Shown one piece after another: positions 16,477-24,513 of a DNA stretch of 43,646 nucleotides (its first letter is position 1; every line of letters starts with the position of its first letter). The stretch lies in the NCBI GenBank assembly GCA_028291365.1, contig JAQGIE010000206.1, positions 1 to 43,646 of the forward strand, given 5' to 3'. The notes under the pieces were generated by a model. It did not search any database. It saw only the letters and a program-made list of their open reading frames with translations, and was not told the origin of the DNA. The stretch comes from Rhodospirillales bacterium. Lineage in GTDB: Bacteria; Pseudomonadota; Alphaproteobacteria; BOG-932; Roseiterribacteraceae. Position numbers and translations under genes: made by a program.

Positions 16477-17451
16477 TCAGCCCGTGCGCTTGCGCTCCCA
16501 CGCCAGCGCCGACGCGACGATCGTGTCGAGATCCTCGAAGCGCGGGGTCCAGCCGAAATCGCGGCGCAGCCGCTTCGAATCAGCGACCAGGATGGGCGGA
16601 TCGCCCGGGCGGCGCGGCCCGACCGGGGCGGCCAGCGTGGTCCCGGCCGCGCCCTCGACCGCACGCACCACGTCGCGCACCGACGTGCCGGTGCCATAGC
16701 CGACATTGAGCACGACGCCCGACTGCCCCGCCGCCAGCGCGTCGAGCACGGTCAGATGCGCTGCCACCAGATCGGTCACGTGGACATAGTCGCGCACGCA
16801 GGTCCCGTCCGGGGTCGGATAGTCGTCGCCGTGAATGGCGAACGGCGCCCGGCCCAGCGCCGCCAGCACGGCGCGGCGGATCAGATGCGTGACCTCGCCG
16901 CCGGCCTGGCCGCTGCGAAGCGCCGGATCGGCGCCCGCGACGTTGAAATAGCGCAGCGCCGCCCAATTGAGCCCGTGCGCGGCGCCGACATCGGCGAGCG
17001 TGCGTTCGGTCATCGCCTTGGAGGCGCCGTATGGATTGATCGGCGCCAAGGTCGCGGTCTCGGGCACCGGCAGGATCTTGGGCGCGCCATAGACCGCGGC
17101 GGTCGACGAAAACACGAAGCTTCGCACGCCCGCCTCGACGCAGCTCGCCAGCAGCGCCGCCGAGCCCGCCGTGTTGTTTTGGTAATAGCGCAACGGATCG
17201 CGCACGCTCTCGGCGACGCTGATCGAGCCCGCGAAATGCAGCACCGCCTGGACGCGATGCTCTTTCAGCACGGCGCCGATGCGGCTCCGATCGGCGATGT
17301 CGGCCTGCACGAATGGCACGGCGGCGGGGATGAGCTCGCGCAGCCCGGCCGAAAGATCGTCGATGGCGACGACCTCGCGGCCTGCGTCGGCGAGCGTGAG
17401 CACGGCGTGGCTGCCGATATAGCCGGCAGCGCCGGTCACGAGCACGGTCAT
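16477..17451 (-). CDS. galE: UDP-glucose 4-epimerase
   Basis: A 324-residue extended SDR enzyme interconverting UDP-glucose and UDP-galactose. The NAD-binding TGAAGYIGSH is at residues 6-15, HFAGSISVAESVRDP follows at about 72, and the catalytic FSSTAAVYG plus YGASK (Tyr-x-x-x-Lys, about 141-145) are intact. WAALRYFNVAGADP and the C-terminal RDYVHVTDL complete the GalE pattern. It stands alone on the minus strand, 16 nt after the cold-shock gene, and could be co-transcribed with it. The role is in sugar-nucleotide supply for surface polysaccharide. Confidence 0.92.
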   Translation of the reverse strand: MTVLVTGAAGYIGSHAVLTLADAGREVVAIDDLSAGLRELIPAAVPFVQADIADRSRIGAVLKEHRVQAVLHFAGSISVAESVRDPLRYYQNNTAGSAALLASCVEAGVRSFVFSSTAAVYGAPKILPVPETATLAPINPYGASKAMTERTLADVGAAHGLNWAALRYFNVAGADPALRSGQAGGEVTHLIRRAVLAALGRAPFAIHGDDYPTPDGTCVRDYVHVTDLVAAHLTVLDALAAGQSGVVLNVGYGTGTSVRDVVRAVEGAAGTTLAAPVGPRRPGDPPILVADSKRLRRDFGWTPRFEDLDTIVASALAWERKRTG

Positions 17452-17467
17452 GAAGACAACTACGCCG

Positions 17468-18007
17468 CTACGAAAGCGGCGTCACCCAGGTGGCTTCGCG
17501 GCCTTTGTCGACCTGCTGCACCTTCATCGACACACGCTGGCCGGCTTCGAGCTGGTTGAGGCCGCAGCGGCGCAGCACGCTTTTATGGACAAAAACGTCC
17601 TTGGCGCTGTCGTCGGCGGTGATGAAGCCGAAGCCTTTGTCGGGTTTGAACCACTTGACCGTGCCGGCCATCTCCTCGGTCGGGCCGGCGTCGGGCGAGA
17701 AGTCGCGTTGCGGGCGCGGCGCCGCCGCCCGCTCGGTCCGGAGCGTGCCCTGATCGAGCATTTCGACGATCCGCATGACCTGCGGCCCCTTGGGCCCCTG
17801 GCCGATTTCGCACACCAGCTCGGCCTGCTCGCCGATTTCCTGCAGGCCGGCCCGGTGCAGCACCGAGACGTGCAGGAAGGCGTCGGGCGTTCCGTCGGTC
17901 GGCGAAACGAACCCAAAACCCTTGGTGGCGTTGAACCATTTCAGCCGCGTCTTCACGGCGGCGGCACTATCGCCCGAGCCTTCGAAAGCTTCTTCAAGAC
18001 GAGACAA
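17468..18007 (-). CDS. Two-domain cold-shock protein
   Basis: About 179 residues with two cold-shock domains joined by an acidic/Arg-rich linker. The first (about residues 20-85) reads TRLKWFNATKGFGFVSPTDG; the second (about 112-178) is the more canonical GTVKWFKPDKGFGFITADDS with VFVHKSVL. Both contain the RNP1-like KGFGF(V/I) and RNP2-like FLHV or VFVH nucleic-acid-binding elements. Double-CSD proteins of this size are typical of Alphaproteobacteria and bind single-stranded RNA or DNA. The TTG at 18007 is chosen because AAGGA lies about 9 nt upstream; other in-frame codons exist up to 18109, so the start is uncertain. Confidence 0.85.
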   Translation of the reverse strand: MSRLEEAFEGSGDSAAAVKTRLKWFNATKGFGFVSPTDGTPDAFLHVSVLHRAGLQEIGEQAELVCEIGQGPKGPQVMRIVEMLDQGTLRTERAAAPRPQRDFSPDAGPTEEMAGTVKWFKPDKGFGFITADDSAKDVFVHKSVLRRCGLNQLEAGQRVSMKVQQVDKGREATWVTPLS

Positions 18008-18183
18008 GCCAAGGTTTCCTTCGCACGAGCATGCCGTCGGCGACGTCCGGCCTGCGCCAGTTGGTCGCGGTAGACGGGATTGTATGCACAGGCAATCCAC
18101 GGCCGCCAACGGCTTTTTTCCAGGAGCCGCCCGCCCTATCGTCGGCGGTAAATATAAGAACGAATTCGAAGGGGAGGCTCCAC

Positions 18184-19890
18184 GTGCAACTGGCGTCCGG
18201 CCAAACGACTGAATACCCGTGGTTGAAAGCCTACCCGGCTGATGTCGCCTGGGACGCCCCGCTGCCCGTCAAGCCGATGCCGGCGGTCCTGGCCGACACA
18301 GTGGCGCGGGTGGGCGACCACGCCGCCGTCGACTTCCTCGGCAAGGTCACGAGCTTTCGCGAGCTGGGCGCCCTGGTCGACCGCGCCGCCAAGGGCCTGA
18401 TCGCGCTGGGCGTGAAGAAGGGCACGCGGGTCGGCCTGTTCCTGCCCAACTCGCTCTATGCCGTGGCCGCCTATTACGCCGCCATGAAAGCGGGCGCGAC
18501 GGTGGTCAATTCGAACCCGCTCTATACCGAGCGCGAGGTTCGCCACCAGGTCGAGGATTCCGGCATCGAGATCATGGTCACGCTCGACGTCGCCATGCTG
18601 CACGCCAAGCTTCTGCCGCTGCTCGGCAACAGCTCGCTGCAGAAGCTGGTCATGTGTTCGATGGCCGAAGCGCTACCGTTCCCCAAGTCGTTTCTCTATC
18701 CGATCGTGAAGCGCAAGGACGTCGCCAAGTGGCCGCGCGACGATCGCCATGTCGCCTGGCGCGACCTGGTCGACAATGACGGCAAGTTCGCTGCGCCGGC
18801 GCTCGATCCCTACAACGACATCGCGGTACTGCAATATACCGGCGGCACGACGGGCACGCCCAAGGGCGCGATGCTGACGCACGCCAATCTGTGCGCCAAC
18901 ACCGAGCAGGCGTCGATCTGGTGCGGCGGCGGCCTGCAGCTGACGGCCGCGGACAAGATGCTGGGCGTGATCCCGTTCTTCCATGTGTTCGGCATGACCG
19001 CGGTGATGAACTTCGCCATCCTGCGCGGCATCACCATCGTGCCGCTGCCGCGTTTCGAGATCAAACAGACGCTGGAAACCATCGCCCGGCAGAAGATCAC
19101 GATCTTCCACGCGGTGCCGACCATCTACACCGCGATGAACAATCATCCCGAGCGCGGCAAGTACGATCTGAGCTCGATCCGTCTGTGCATCTCGGGCGGC
19201 GCGCCGTTGCCGCTCGACGTGAAGGAGCGGTTCGAGCACGGCACGGGCTGTTCGCTGGTCGAAGGCTACGGCCTCAGCGAAACCTCGCCGATCGCCTGCT
19301 GCAATCCACCGACAGGACGCAGCAAGTCCGGTTCGATCGGCCTGCCCGTGCCGCAGACCGTGATCGAAATCGTGTCGCTGGAAGACCACACCAGCCTGAT
19401 GCCGTCCGGAGAGAAGGGCGAGATCTGCATCACGGGCCCGCAGGTGATGAAGGGGTATTGGAACAAGCCCGCCGAAACCGCCGACGTCATGAAGGGCGCG
19501 CGCTTTCACACCGGCGATGTCGGCTACATGGACGAGGAAGGCTATACGTTCATCGTCGATCGCCTGAAGGACATCGTCATCGCCTCGGGCTACAAGATCT
19601 ATCCGCGCAAGATCGAGGAAGAGATCTACCAGCATCCGGCGGTCGAAGAATGCGTCGCGGGCGGCATCAAGGACGCCTATCGCGGCGAGACGCTGAAAGT
19701 CTGGATCAAGTGCCGCGAAGGCATGACGCTCAGCGACGCCGAGCTGCGCGCCTTCCTCAAGGACCGGCTGTCGCCGATCGAAATGCCCAAGCTGGTCGAG
19801 TTCCGCAACCTGCCGCTGCCCAAGACGCTGATCGGCAAGCTGTCGCGCAAGGCGCTGCTCGACGAAGAAGCGGCCAAGACCGCGGCGTAA
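18184..19890 (+). CDS. Long-chain acyl-CoA synthetase (AMP-binding)
   Basis: 568 residues. It activates fatty acids to acyl-CoA through an acyl-adenylate. The P-loop-like motif YTGGTTGTPKGAMLTH is at about residues 219-234. GYGLSETSPI is the adenylate-forming A5 motif, and TGDVGYMDEEGYTFIVDRLKDIVIASGYKIYP includes the A7/A8 hinge. The catalytic lysine is in TLIGKLSRKAL near the C-terminus. The start is GTG at 18184, with GGGGAGG 7 nt upstream; the in-frame extension to 18031 has no such site. It is close in type to FadD and fits with the beta-oxidation operon at 22922-29556. A palindromic terminator follows. Confidence 0.9.
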   Translation: MQLASGQTTEYPWLKAYPADVAWDAPLPVKPMPAVLADTVARVGDHAAVDFLGKVTSFRELGALVDRAAKGLIALGVKKGTRVGLFLPNSLYAVAAYYAAMKAGATVVNSNPLYTEREVRHQVEDSGIEIMVTLDVAMLHAKLLPLLGNSSLQKLVMCSMAEALPFPKSFLYPIVKRKDVAKWPRDDRHVAWRDLVDNDGKFAAPALDPYNDIAVLQYTGGTTGTPKGAMLTHANLCANTEQASIWCGGGLQLTAADKMLGVIPFFHVFGMTAVMNFAILRGITIVPLPRFEIKQTLETIARQKITIFHAVPTIYTAMNNHPERGKYDLSSIRLCISGGAPLPLDVKERFEHGTGCSLVEGYGLSETSPIACCNPPTGRSKSGSIGLPVPQTVIEIVSLEDHTSLMPSGEKGEICITGPQVMKGYWNKPAETADVMKGARFHTGDVGYMDEEGYTFIVDRLKDIVIASGYKIYPRKIEEEIYQHPAVEECVAGGIKDAYRGETLKVWIKCREGMTLSDAELRAFLKDRLSPIEMPKLVEFRNLPLPKTLIGKLSRKALLDEEAAKTAA

Positions 19891-19898
19891 TGGCTAAC

Positions 19899-19932
19899 GG
19901 CATGATCCGATCCAATTGGATCGGATCATGCC
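19899..19932 (+). terminator. Perfect 34-bp palindrome after the acyl-CoA synthetase gene
   Basis: The sequence from GGCATGATCCGATCCA through the centre AATT is a perfect 17-bp inverted repeat, followed by TTCTAACTTTTTG. It can act as the terminator of the synthetase gene. A related but imperfect palindrome at 34922-34958 shares GCATGATCCGATCCA, so this also looks like a dispersed element family. Confidence 0.75.
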
Positions 19933-19963
19933 TTCTAACTTTTTGTTCGCCTCGTCGAGGGAA

Positions 19964-22024
19964 CTAGCTGCGGCCTGCGTCGCCGGTCCAGCGCTTCAGC
20001 CAGGACTCGACCGCCTGGTGCCATTGCACGCTGTTCTGCGGCTTCAGCACCCAATGATTCTCTTCGCTGAAATAGAGCAGCTGCGAAGGGATGCCGCGAC
20101 GCTGCAGGGCATTGAACGTGCCGATGCCTTGTTCAAGCGGCACGCGAAAATCCTTGCCACCCTGTACGACCATCTCCGGCACGCGCCATTTGTCGACGTG
20201 ATTGACCGGATTGAAGCGCTCGTAGGTCTCGGGCTTCTCCCACGGCGTGCCGCCATTCTCGCGTTCAGTGAACCAGAGTTCCTCGGTCGAGAAGTACATG
20301 GCGCGCGTGTCGAGAATGCCGTCGTGATTGACCAGACATTTCCACGGCTCGTTCCACCGGCCGGCGATCCAGTTGACCATGTAGCCGCCATACGAACCGC
20401 CGAGCGCGCAGGCGCGATCACCGTCGAGGAAATCGTATTTCGCGAGCGCGGCCTTCCAGCCTTTCTGCAGATCCTCCAGCGGACGATCGCCCCAATGTTC
20501 CTTGATCGCATCGGTGAAGGCCTGCCCGTAGCCGGTCGAGCCGTGGAAATCGATCATCACCACCGCATAGCCGGCGCCGACATAGGTCTGCGGATTCCAG
20601 CGATAGTGGAAGTTGTTCGAGAAGCTCCCTTCCGGCCCACCATGGATGAGGAAGGCGACCGGCAGCTTCTTGCCCGGCGCGACACCGGCCGGCTTCACGA
20701 CGAAGCCATAGACCGTATCGTCGTTCCAACCCTTGAACGAGAACTGCTCGTAGGTGCCGAGCTCGACGCCGCGCATCTTGTCGGCATTGAACTTGGTGAG
20801 GGTCCTGGTGCCGCTGCCGTCGAGTTTCGCTGTCACCAGTTGCGCCGGGCCCGACAGCGCGTCGAGCGCGTAGACCATACGGTCATGGCCAAGGTCGAAG
20901 CCGCCGACATGGCCGTCACCGGTGACCGGCTTCACCTGTCCGCTGGCGACGTCGATGGCAAAGATACGGTGCTGACCGAGATCGTCGCTGTCGGTGAACA
21001 GGGTGCGTCCGTCGTCGCTCCAGAGCAATTCGTCCGCCGAGCGATCCCAGTTCGGCGCGATTTCGCGCACCGCGCCGGTGGCGAGGTCGCGCACGAAGAT
21101 GCCGAACCGGTCGGACTCGTCGTTCGGCACTTTCATCGCGCGATAGGCGAGCATGCGTCCGTCGGGAGATACGCTCGGGCCCGCGTCCCACGCGGGATTC
21201 GATTTGGTCAGGTTCTCCGGCGCGGCGCTGCCGTCGGCAGCGGCGCGATAGATATCGAAGTTGGTGCTCCAGGCTTCTTCGCGACCAACCGCGCGCACCG
21301 CGAAGAACACGCTCTTGCCGTCGGGCGCGAAGGAGATGTCGCGGTCGTCGCCGAATGGCTTGCTCGGCACGTCGCCGTCAAGGCCGCGGCTCAACCACAG
21401 CGGCGCGCCGGCCGCGACGCCGCCGGCGTCGAGCGAGAGAAGAAAGATCTGCTTGCGGCGCCCGTCGGCCCATTCGTCCCAGTGACGGATGAACAGATGG
21501 TCGAACATCTTGCCCGCGCCTTGCCGCGCCGCCGCTTCGTCCAGGCGCTTTTTGGTGCAGGCGAAATCGGCGCCACAATCGGGAAAGACCGCGACCGAGA
21601 CGAGCAGCTTGGTGCCGTCGGGCGACAGCATGAAATTCTCGACGTCGAGCGGCAGCTTGGTCACCTGGCTCGGTGCGCCGCCGGTCGCGGCGACGCGCCA
21701 GACCTGGTGCTTCGACACCATCAGCACGCTCTTGCCGTCGCGGCTCCAGCGCGGCTGGGTGGCGGAGAATCCGGCCGGTGTCAGGCGCGTCGGCGACGCG
21801 TTGGCGTTGTCGAGCGACAACGTCCAGACGCCGTTCGACGCCGTGTTGGCGGCGAAGTCGGCTTCGCGCAGCTGGTAGGCGACGAACTTGCCGTCCGGCG
21901 ACAGGCGAGGTTCACTGACGCGATCGAGCGTCGCCAGGTCCTGGGCCGTGAAGGAGCGCGCGGCGGCGGCGGTCACGCCAGCGAAAAGTGCCGTCGCAAC
22001 GAGAAGAGCGCGGGAAAGAAACAC
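19964..22024 (-). CDS. S9-family prolyl-oligopeptidase-type peptidase, exported
   Basis: 686 residues. The N-terminal MFLSRALLVATALFAGVTA followed by AAARSF is a Sec signal peptide, so the enzyme is periplasmic. Residues about 30-420 form a WD40/beta-propeller-like domain with repeated SPDGK blades (LSPDGKFVAY, FAPDGKSVFF, VSPDGRMLAY). The C-terminal alpha/beta hydrolase carries the nucleophile in GGSYGGYM (about residue 545), the acid in QGGKDFRVP and the histidine in ENHWV. The group is dipeptidyl- or acylaminoacyl-peptidase-like. The start is GTG at 22024, with AGGA upstream. It is a single-gene unit, 29 nt beyond the palindrome of the convergent synthetase gene. Confidence 0.9.
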   Translation of the reverse strand: MFLSRALLVATALFAGVTAAAARSFTAQDLATLDRVSEPRLSPDGKFVAYQLREADFAANTASNGVWTLSLDNANASPTRLTPAGFSATQPRWSRDGKSVLMVSKHQVWRVAATGGAPSQVTKLPLDVENFMLSPDGTKLLVSVAVFPDCGADFACTKKRLDEAAARQGAGKMFDHLFIRHWDEWADGRRKQIFLLSLDAGGVAAGAPLWLSRGLDGDVPSKPFGDDRDISFAPDGKSVFFAVRAVGREEAWSTNFDIYRAAADGSAAPENLTKSNPAWDAGPSVSPDGRMLAYRAMKVPNDESDRFGIFVRDLATGAVREIAPNWDRSADELLWSDDGRTLFTDSDDLGQHRIFAIDVASGQVKPVTGDGHVGGFDLGHDRMVYALDALSGPAQLVTAKLDGSGTRTLTKFNADKMRGVELGTYEQFSFKGWNDDTVYGFVVKPAGVAPGKKLPVAFLIHGGPEGSFSNNFHYRWNPQTYVGAGYAVVMIDFHGSTGYGQAFTDAIKEHWGDRPLEDLQKGWKAALAKYDFLDGDRACALGGSYGGYMVNWIAGRWNEPWKCLVNHDGILDTRAMYFSTEELWFTERENGGTPWEKPETYERFNPVNHVDKWRVPEMVVQGGKDFRVPLEQGIGTFNALQRRGIPSQLLYFSEENHWVLKPQNSVQWHQAVESWLKRWTGDAGRS

Positions 22025-22121
22025 CGGGTTCGTCCTGCCTGCTGAGAGTGCAAGCCACGGGTCTACACTGATGTTCGCGCCGGCGGGATAGCTTCAACGT
22101 CGCAACAGCTTTGCCGGCGGG

Positions 22122-22383
22122 TCAGGTCGACGCGAGCTCGCCCTCGAATTCCTTGGCCAGCGCTTCCAGAATCGCGCGCGAACCTTCCTCGCGGTATTCG
22201 GTCTTGTCGAAATCGTCGAGAAACGCACCCTGCTCGGTAAAGATCAGTCGCGTACCGGCCCTGTCCCCTTTGAATTCGATCGTCGCGAGCGAAACCGAGA
22301 TGCGCGTTTCAAGACGCGCGCAGGGGCGCCGGATAGACGCGCTCGATCGCGAACGTCGCATGCGTGACAGAGCGTTGGGACAT
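22122..22383 (-). pseudogene. SRPBCC (AHSA1-type) gene with internal deletion and frameshift
   Basis: The first 20 codons from ATG 22383 read MSQRSVTHATFAIERVYPAP, a normal start for the SRPBCC proteins that partner ArsR regulators. This frame hits TGA at 22309. The other frame then gives LETRISVSLATIEF and FTEQGAFLDDF to the stop at 22122, which is the family's C-terminal third. The middle (the ligand-cavity segment, roughly 55-65 residues) is missing, and the join near 22305-22325 shifts the frame. A relative would be about 150 residues. The upstream ArsR gene is intact, 9 nt away. A sequencing or assembly error cannot explain the missing residues, only the shift. Confidence 0.8.
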
Positions 22384-22392
22384 GGGATTTCC

Positions 22393-22746
22393 TTATTTGG
22401 AGTCGGTCGGATCGCCGTCGTCGTTCTGCGTGGCGAGATCGTCGCCGAGCCGGTCGAAACGGCGCTCCCACAGCGCGCGTCGTTGGTTGATCCAGGCCTC
22501 CGCGTTCTGCAGCGTCGCGGGCTCGATCTGGCAGGTGCGTACGCGTCCGACTTTTTCCGAGCGCACGAGACCGCTGGTCTCGAGCACCTGGAGGTGCTGC
22601 ACCACCGCCGAGAGCGACATGCTGAGCGGCTTGGCGAGTTCGCTGACCGAGGCCGGTCCGCGGCTCAGCCGCTCGACCATGATCCGCCGCGTCGGGTCGG
22701 CGAGCGCCTGGAAAACGAGATCGAGAGGCGCCGGACTGTTAAGCAT
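22393..22746 (-). CDS. ArsR-family transcriptional regulator
   Basis: A 117-residue winged-helix repressor: VFQALADPTRRIMVERLSRG (helix 1-2), VSELAKPLSMSLSAVVQHLQVLETSGLV (helix-turn-helix, about residues 36-63) and a basic wing. It lacks the metal-binding ELCVCDL motif of ArsR/SmtB metal sensors and belongs to the metal-free group that is genetically paired with SRPBCC proteins. The start is ATG at 22746, inside a perfect 16-bp palindrome (22739-22754), a probable self-operator. The paired SRPBCC gene just downstream is broken, so the regulator may have lost its main target. Confidence 0.9.
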   Translation of the reverse strand: MLNSPAPLDLVFQALADPTRRIMVERLSRGPASVSELAKPLSMSLSAVVQHLQVLETSGLVRSEKVGRVRTCQIEPATLQNAEAWINQRRALWERRFDRLGDDLATQNDDGDPTDSK

Positions 22747-22754
22747 ATGCTTAA
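22739..22754. promoter_or_regulatory. Perfect palindrome over the arsR start codon (candidate operator)
   Basis: TTAAGCATATGCTTAA is an exact 16-bp inverted repeat, AT-rich against a very GC-rich background, with the arsR ATG in its middle. ArsR proteins bind such 12-2-12 or compact palindromes near their own start. Binding here would block both transcription and translation initiation. Confidence 0.65.
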
Positions 22755-22887
22755 GTATCACGCTCCCCGCCGCGGCGGCAAGGCGAACCGGCGCTTGGCC
22801 TTGAAGACCCTGTAAATTCCCCGGCTTTCGACTGGCGACCGGCGCCGGATTAGCGCCTCGTTGACTCTCTACCTCCCCCAGCCGCAC

Positions 22888-22903
22888 CTTACGTTAACGT
22901 AAG
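22888..22903. promoter_or_regulatory. Candidate MerR-family operator for the beta-oxidation operon
   Basis: CTTACGTTAACGTAAG is a perfect 16-bp palindrome, 18 nt before the merR GTG. It closely resembles the TTTACGTNNACGTAAA-type site described for LiuR, the MerR-family regulator of branched-chain amino acid and acyl-CoA catabolism in Proteobacteria. This suggests autoregulation of the whole operon. Confidence 0.65.
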
Positions 22904-22921
22904 CTGCCAGGACGAACCCGA

Positions 22922-23380
22922 GTGCTGATGGCGATGACGAATATGGACGACGGTCGCGTCTTCCAGATCGGAGAGTTGGCCGAGGAATTCGGCCTGACTC
23001 TGCGCACCATGCGCTTCTACGAGGATTACGGGCTGTTGAAGCCCGAACGCGACGGATTTGCGCGGCGCTACAAGCACCGCGACCGCGCCAAGCTTTCCTT
23101 GATCTGCCGCGCCAAGCGGCTGGGCTTTACGCTCGAAGAGATCAAACAATTTCTCGAACTGTATGCGATCGGCGATCACCAGGTCGGACAGATGCAATAT
23201 CTGCTCGACCGCGCGCGCGCGCGCGCCGTGACGATCGAGCAGCAGATCGAGGACGGCAAACAGACGCTCAACGAGCTGCGCGAGATCGAGGCGCAGATCG
23301 AACGACATCTCACCAAACAATCCGGGCCGCACGACACCGACGCTGCCGACGGAAAGGCCAAGGGAAGGGAACTGCCATGA
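22922..23380 (+). CDS. MerR-family regulator (LiuR-like) of acyl-CoA degradation
   Basis: A 152-residue protein with an N-terminal MerR winged helix (FQIGELAEEFGLTLRTMRFYEDYGLLKPER, about residues 14-43), then RAKRLGFTLEEIKQFLELY and a long coiled-coil dimerisation helix (about 85-135). There are no metal-binding cysteines at the C-terminus, which fits an organic or acyl-CoA effector. Start candidates are GTG 22922 (AGGA about 10 nt upstream) and ATGs at 22928, 22934 and 22943. The stop overlaps the thiolase ATG (ATGA), so it is the first gene of the degradation operon and is probably self-regulated through the palindrome at 22888-22903. Confidence 0.87.
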   Translation: MLMAMTNMDDGRVFQIGELAEEFGLTLRTMRFYEDYGLLKPERDGFARRYKHRDRAKLSLICRAKRLGFTLEEIKQFLELYAIGDHQVGQMQYLLDRARARAVTIEQQIEDGKQTLNELREIEAQIERHLTKQSGPHDTDAADGKAKGRELP

Positions 23381-24510
23381 AGAACGCCGTGATCGCCGGC
23401 TATGTCCGGTCACCATTCCATTTCGCCAACAAGGGCGCCCTGACCAAGGTTCGTCCCGACGATCTTGCGGCGCATGTCGTCAATGCGCTGCTGGCGCAGA
23501 CCAAGATCGACCCCAAGGACATCGAGGATCTGATCGTCGGCAACGCCTTTCCCGAAGGCGAGCAAGGGTTCAACGTCGCGCGCCTGATCGCGTTGATCGC
23601 GGGTCTGCCGCAAAGCGTTGCCGGCACCACGGTCAATCGCTTCTGCGGTTCGTCGATGCAGTCGGTGCATATGGCCGCGGGCGCGATCGCGACGGGATCG
23701 GGTGACGTCTTCATCGCCGCCGGTGTCGAGAGCATGACGCGCGTGCCGATGGGTGGGTACAACCCGATGCCCAATCCGGCGCTGATGAAAGCGTCGGCCG
23801 CCTATATCTCGATGGGCGAGACGGCCGAAAATCTCGCGGTCAAATACCAGATCACGCGCGCCGACCAGGAGAAGTTCGCGACCATTTCGCATCAGCGCGC
23901 GGCCAAGGCGGCTGCCGACGGCAAGTTCAAGGACGAGATCGTCCCGATCCAGACGAACGGCACGCTGGTCGACAGCGACGGCACCATCCGCCCCGACACG
24001 ACGCAAGAAGGTCTCTCGACGTTGAAGCCCGCCTTCAGCGTCGACGGCACGGTGACGGCCGGCACGTCGTCACCGCTGACCGACGGTGCCTCGGCGGTGC
24101 TGGTGGTCAGCGAGGACTACGCCAAGGCGCACGGCCTCAAGATCCTCGCCAAGATCCGTTCCACCGCGGTCGCAGGCTGCGCGCCCGAGATCATGGGCAT
24201 CGGCCCGGTACCGGCCACGCAAAAGGCGCTGGCGCGCGCCGGGTTGAAGATCGGCGACATCGATTTGTTCGAGCTCAACGAAGCCTTCGCGGCGCAGGCG
24301 ATGAGCGTGATGCGCGAACTCGGCATCGACCACGCCAAGGCCAATCTCGACGGTGGCGCGCTGGCGCTGGGTCACCCGCTCGGCGCCTCGGGCGGCCGTA
24401 TCACCGGCAAGGCCGCTTCGCTGCTCCAGCGCGAGAACAAGCAATTCGCGCTGGCGACGATGTGCATCGGCGGCGGCCAGGGAATCGCGACCGTTCTCGA
24501 GGCGGCCTGA
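23377..24510 (+). CDS. Acetyl-CoA acyltransferase (thiolase)
   Basis: A 377-residue thiolase cleaving 3-ketoacyl-CoA to acetyl-CoA and a shortened acyl-CoA. The acylated cysteine C90 lies in NRFCGSSMQSVH. The later motifs NEAFAAQAM, GGALALGHPLGASGGR (His) and CIGGGQG (second Cys) are intact. It is slightly shorter than the usual 390 residues but complete. Coupled to merR by a 4-nt overlap and 3 nt from the next gene, it acts as the FadA partner of the bifunctional protein downstream. Confidence 0.94.
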   Translation: MKNAVIAGYVRSPFHFANKGALTKVRPDDLAAHVVNALLAQTKIDPKDIEDLIVGNAFPEGEQGFNVARLIALIAGLPQSVAGTTVNRFCGSSMQSVHMAAGAIATGSGDVFIAAGVESMTRVPMGGYNPMPNPALMKASAAYISMGETAENLAVKYQITRADQEKFATISHQRAAKAAADGKFKDEIVPIQTNGTLVDSDGTIRPDTTQEGLSTLKPAFSVDGTVTAGTSSPLTDGASAVLVVSEDYAKAHGLKILAKIRSTAVAGCAPEIMGIGPVPATQKALARAGLKIGDIDLFELNEAFAAQAMSVMRELGIDHAKANLDGGALALGHPLGASGGRITGKAASLLQRENKQFALATMCIGGGQGIATVLEAA

Positions 24511-24513
24511 TCC

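Noticed and set aside
17462-17482. Hairpin at the end of the cold-shock gene as a terminator
   Set aside because: There is an 8-bp stem but no U-tract on either strand; it may only be a weak processing or stability element.
19916-22045. 709-codon plus-strand frame antisense to the S9 peptidase
   Set aside because: Same shadow effect; the minus-strand peptidase has signal peptide and catalytic motifs.
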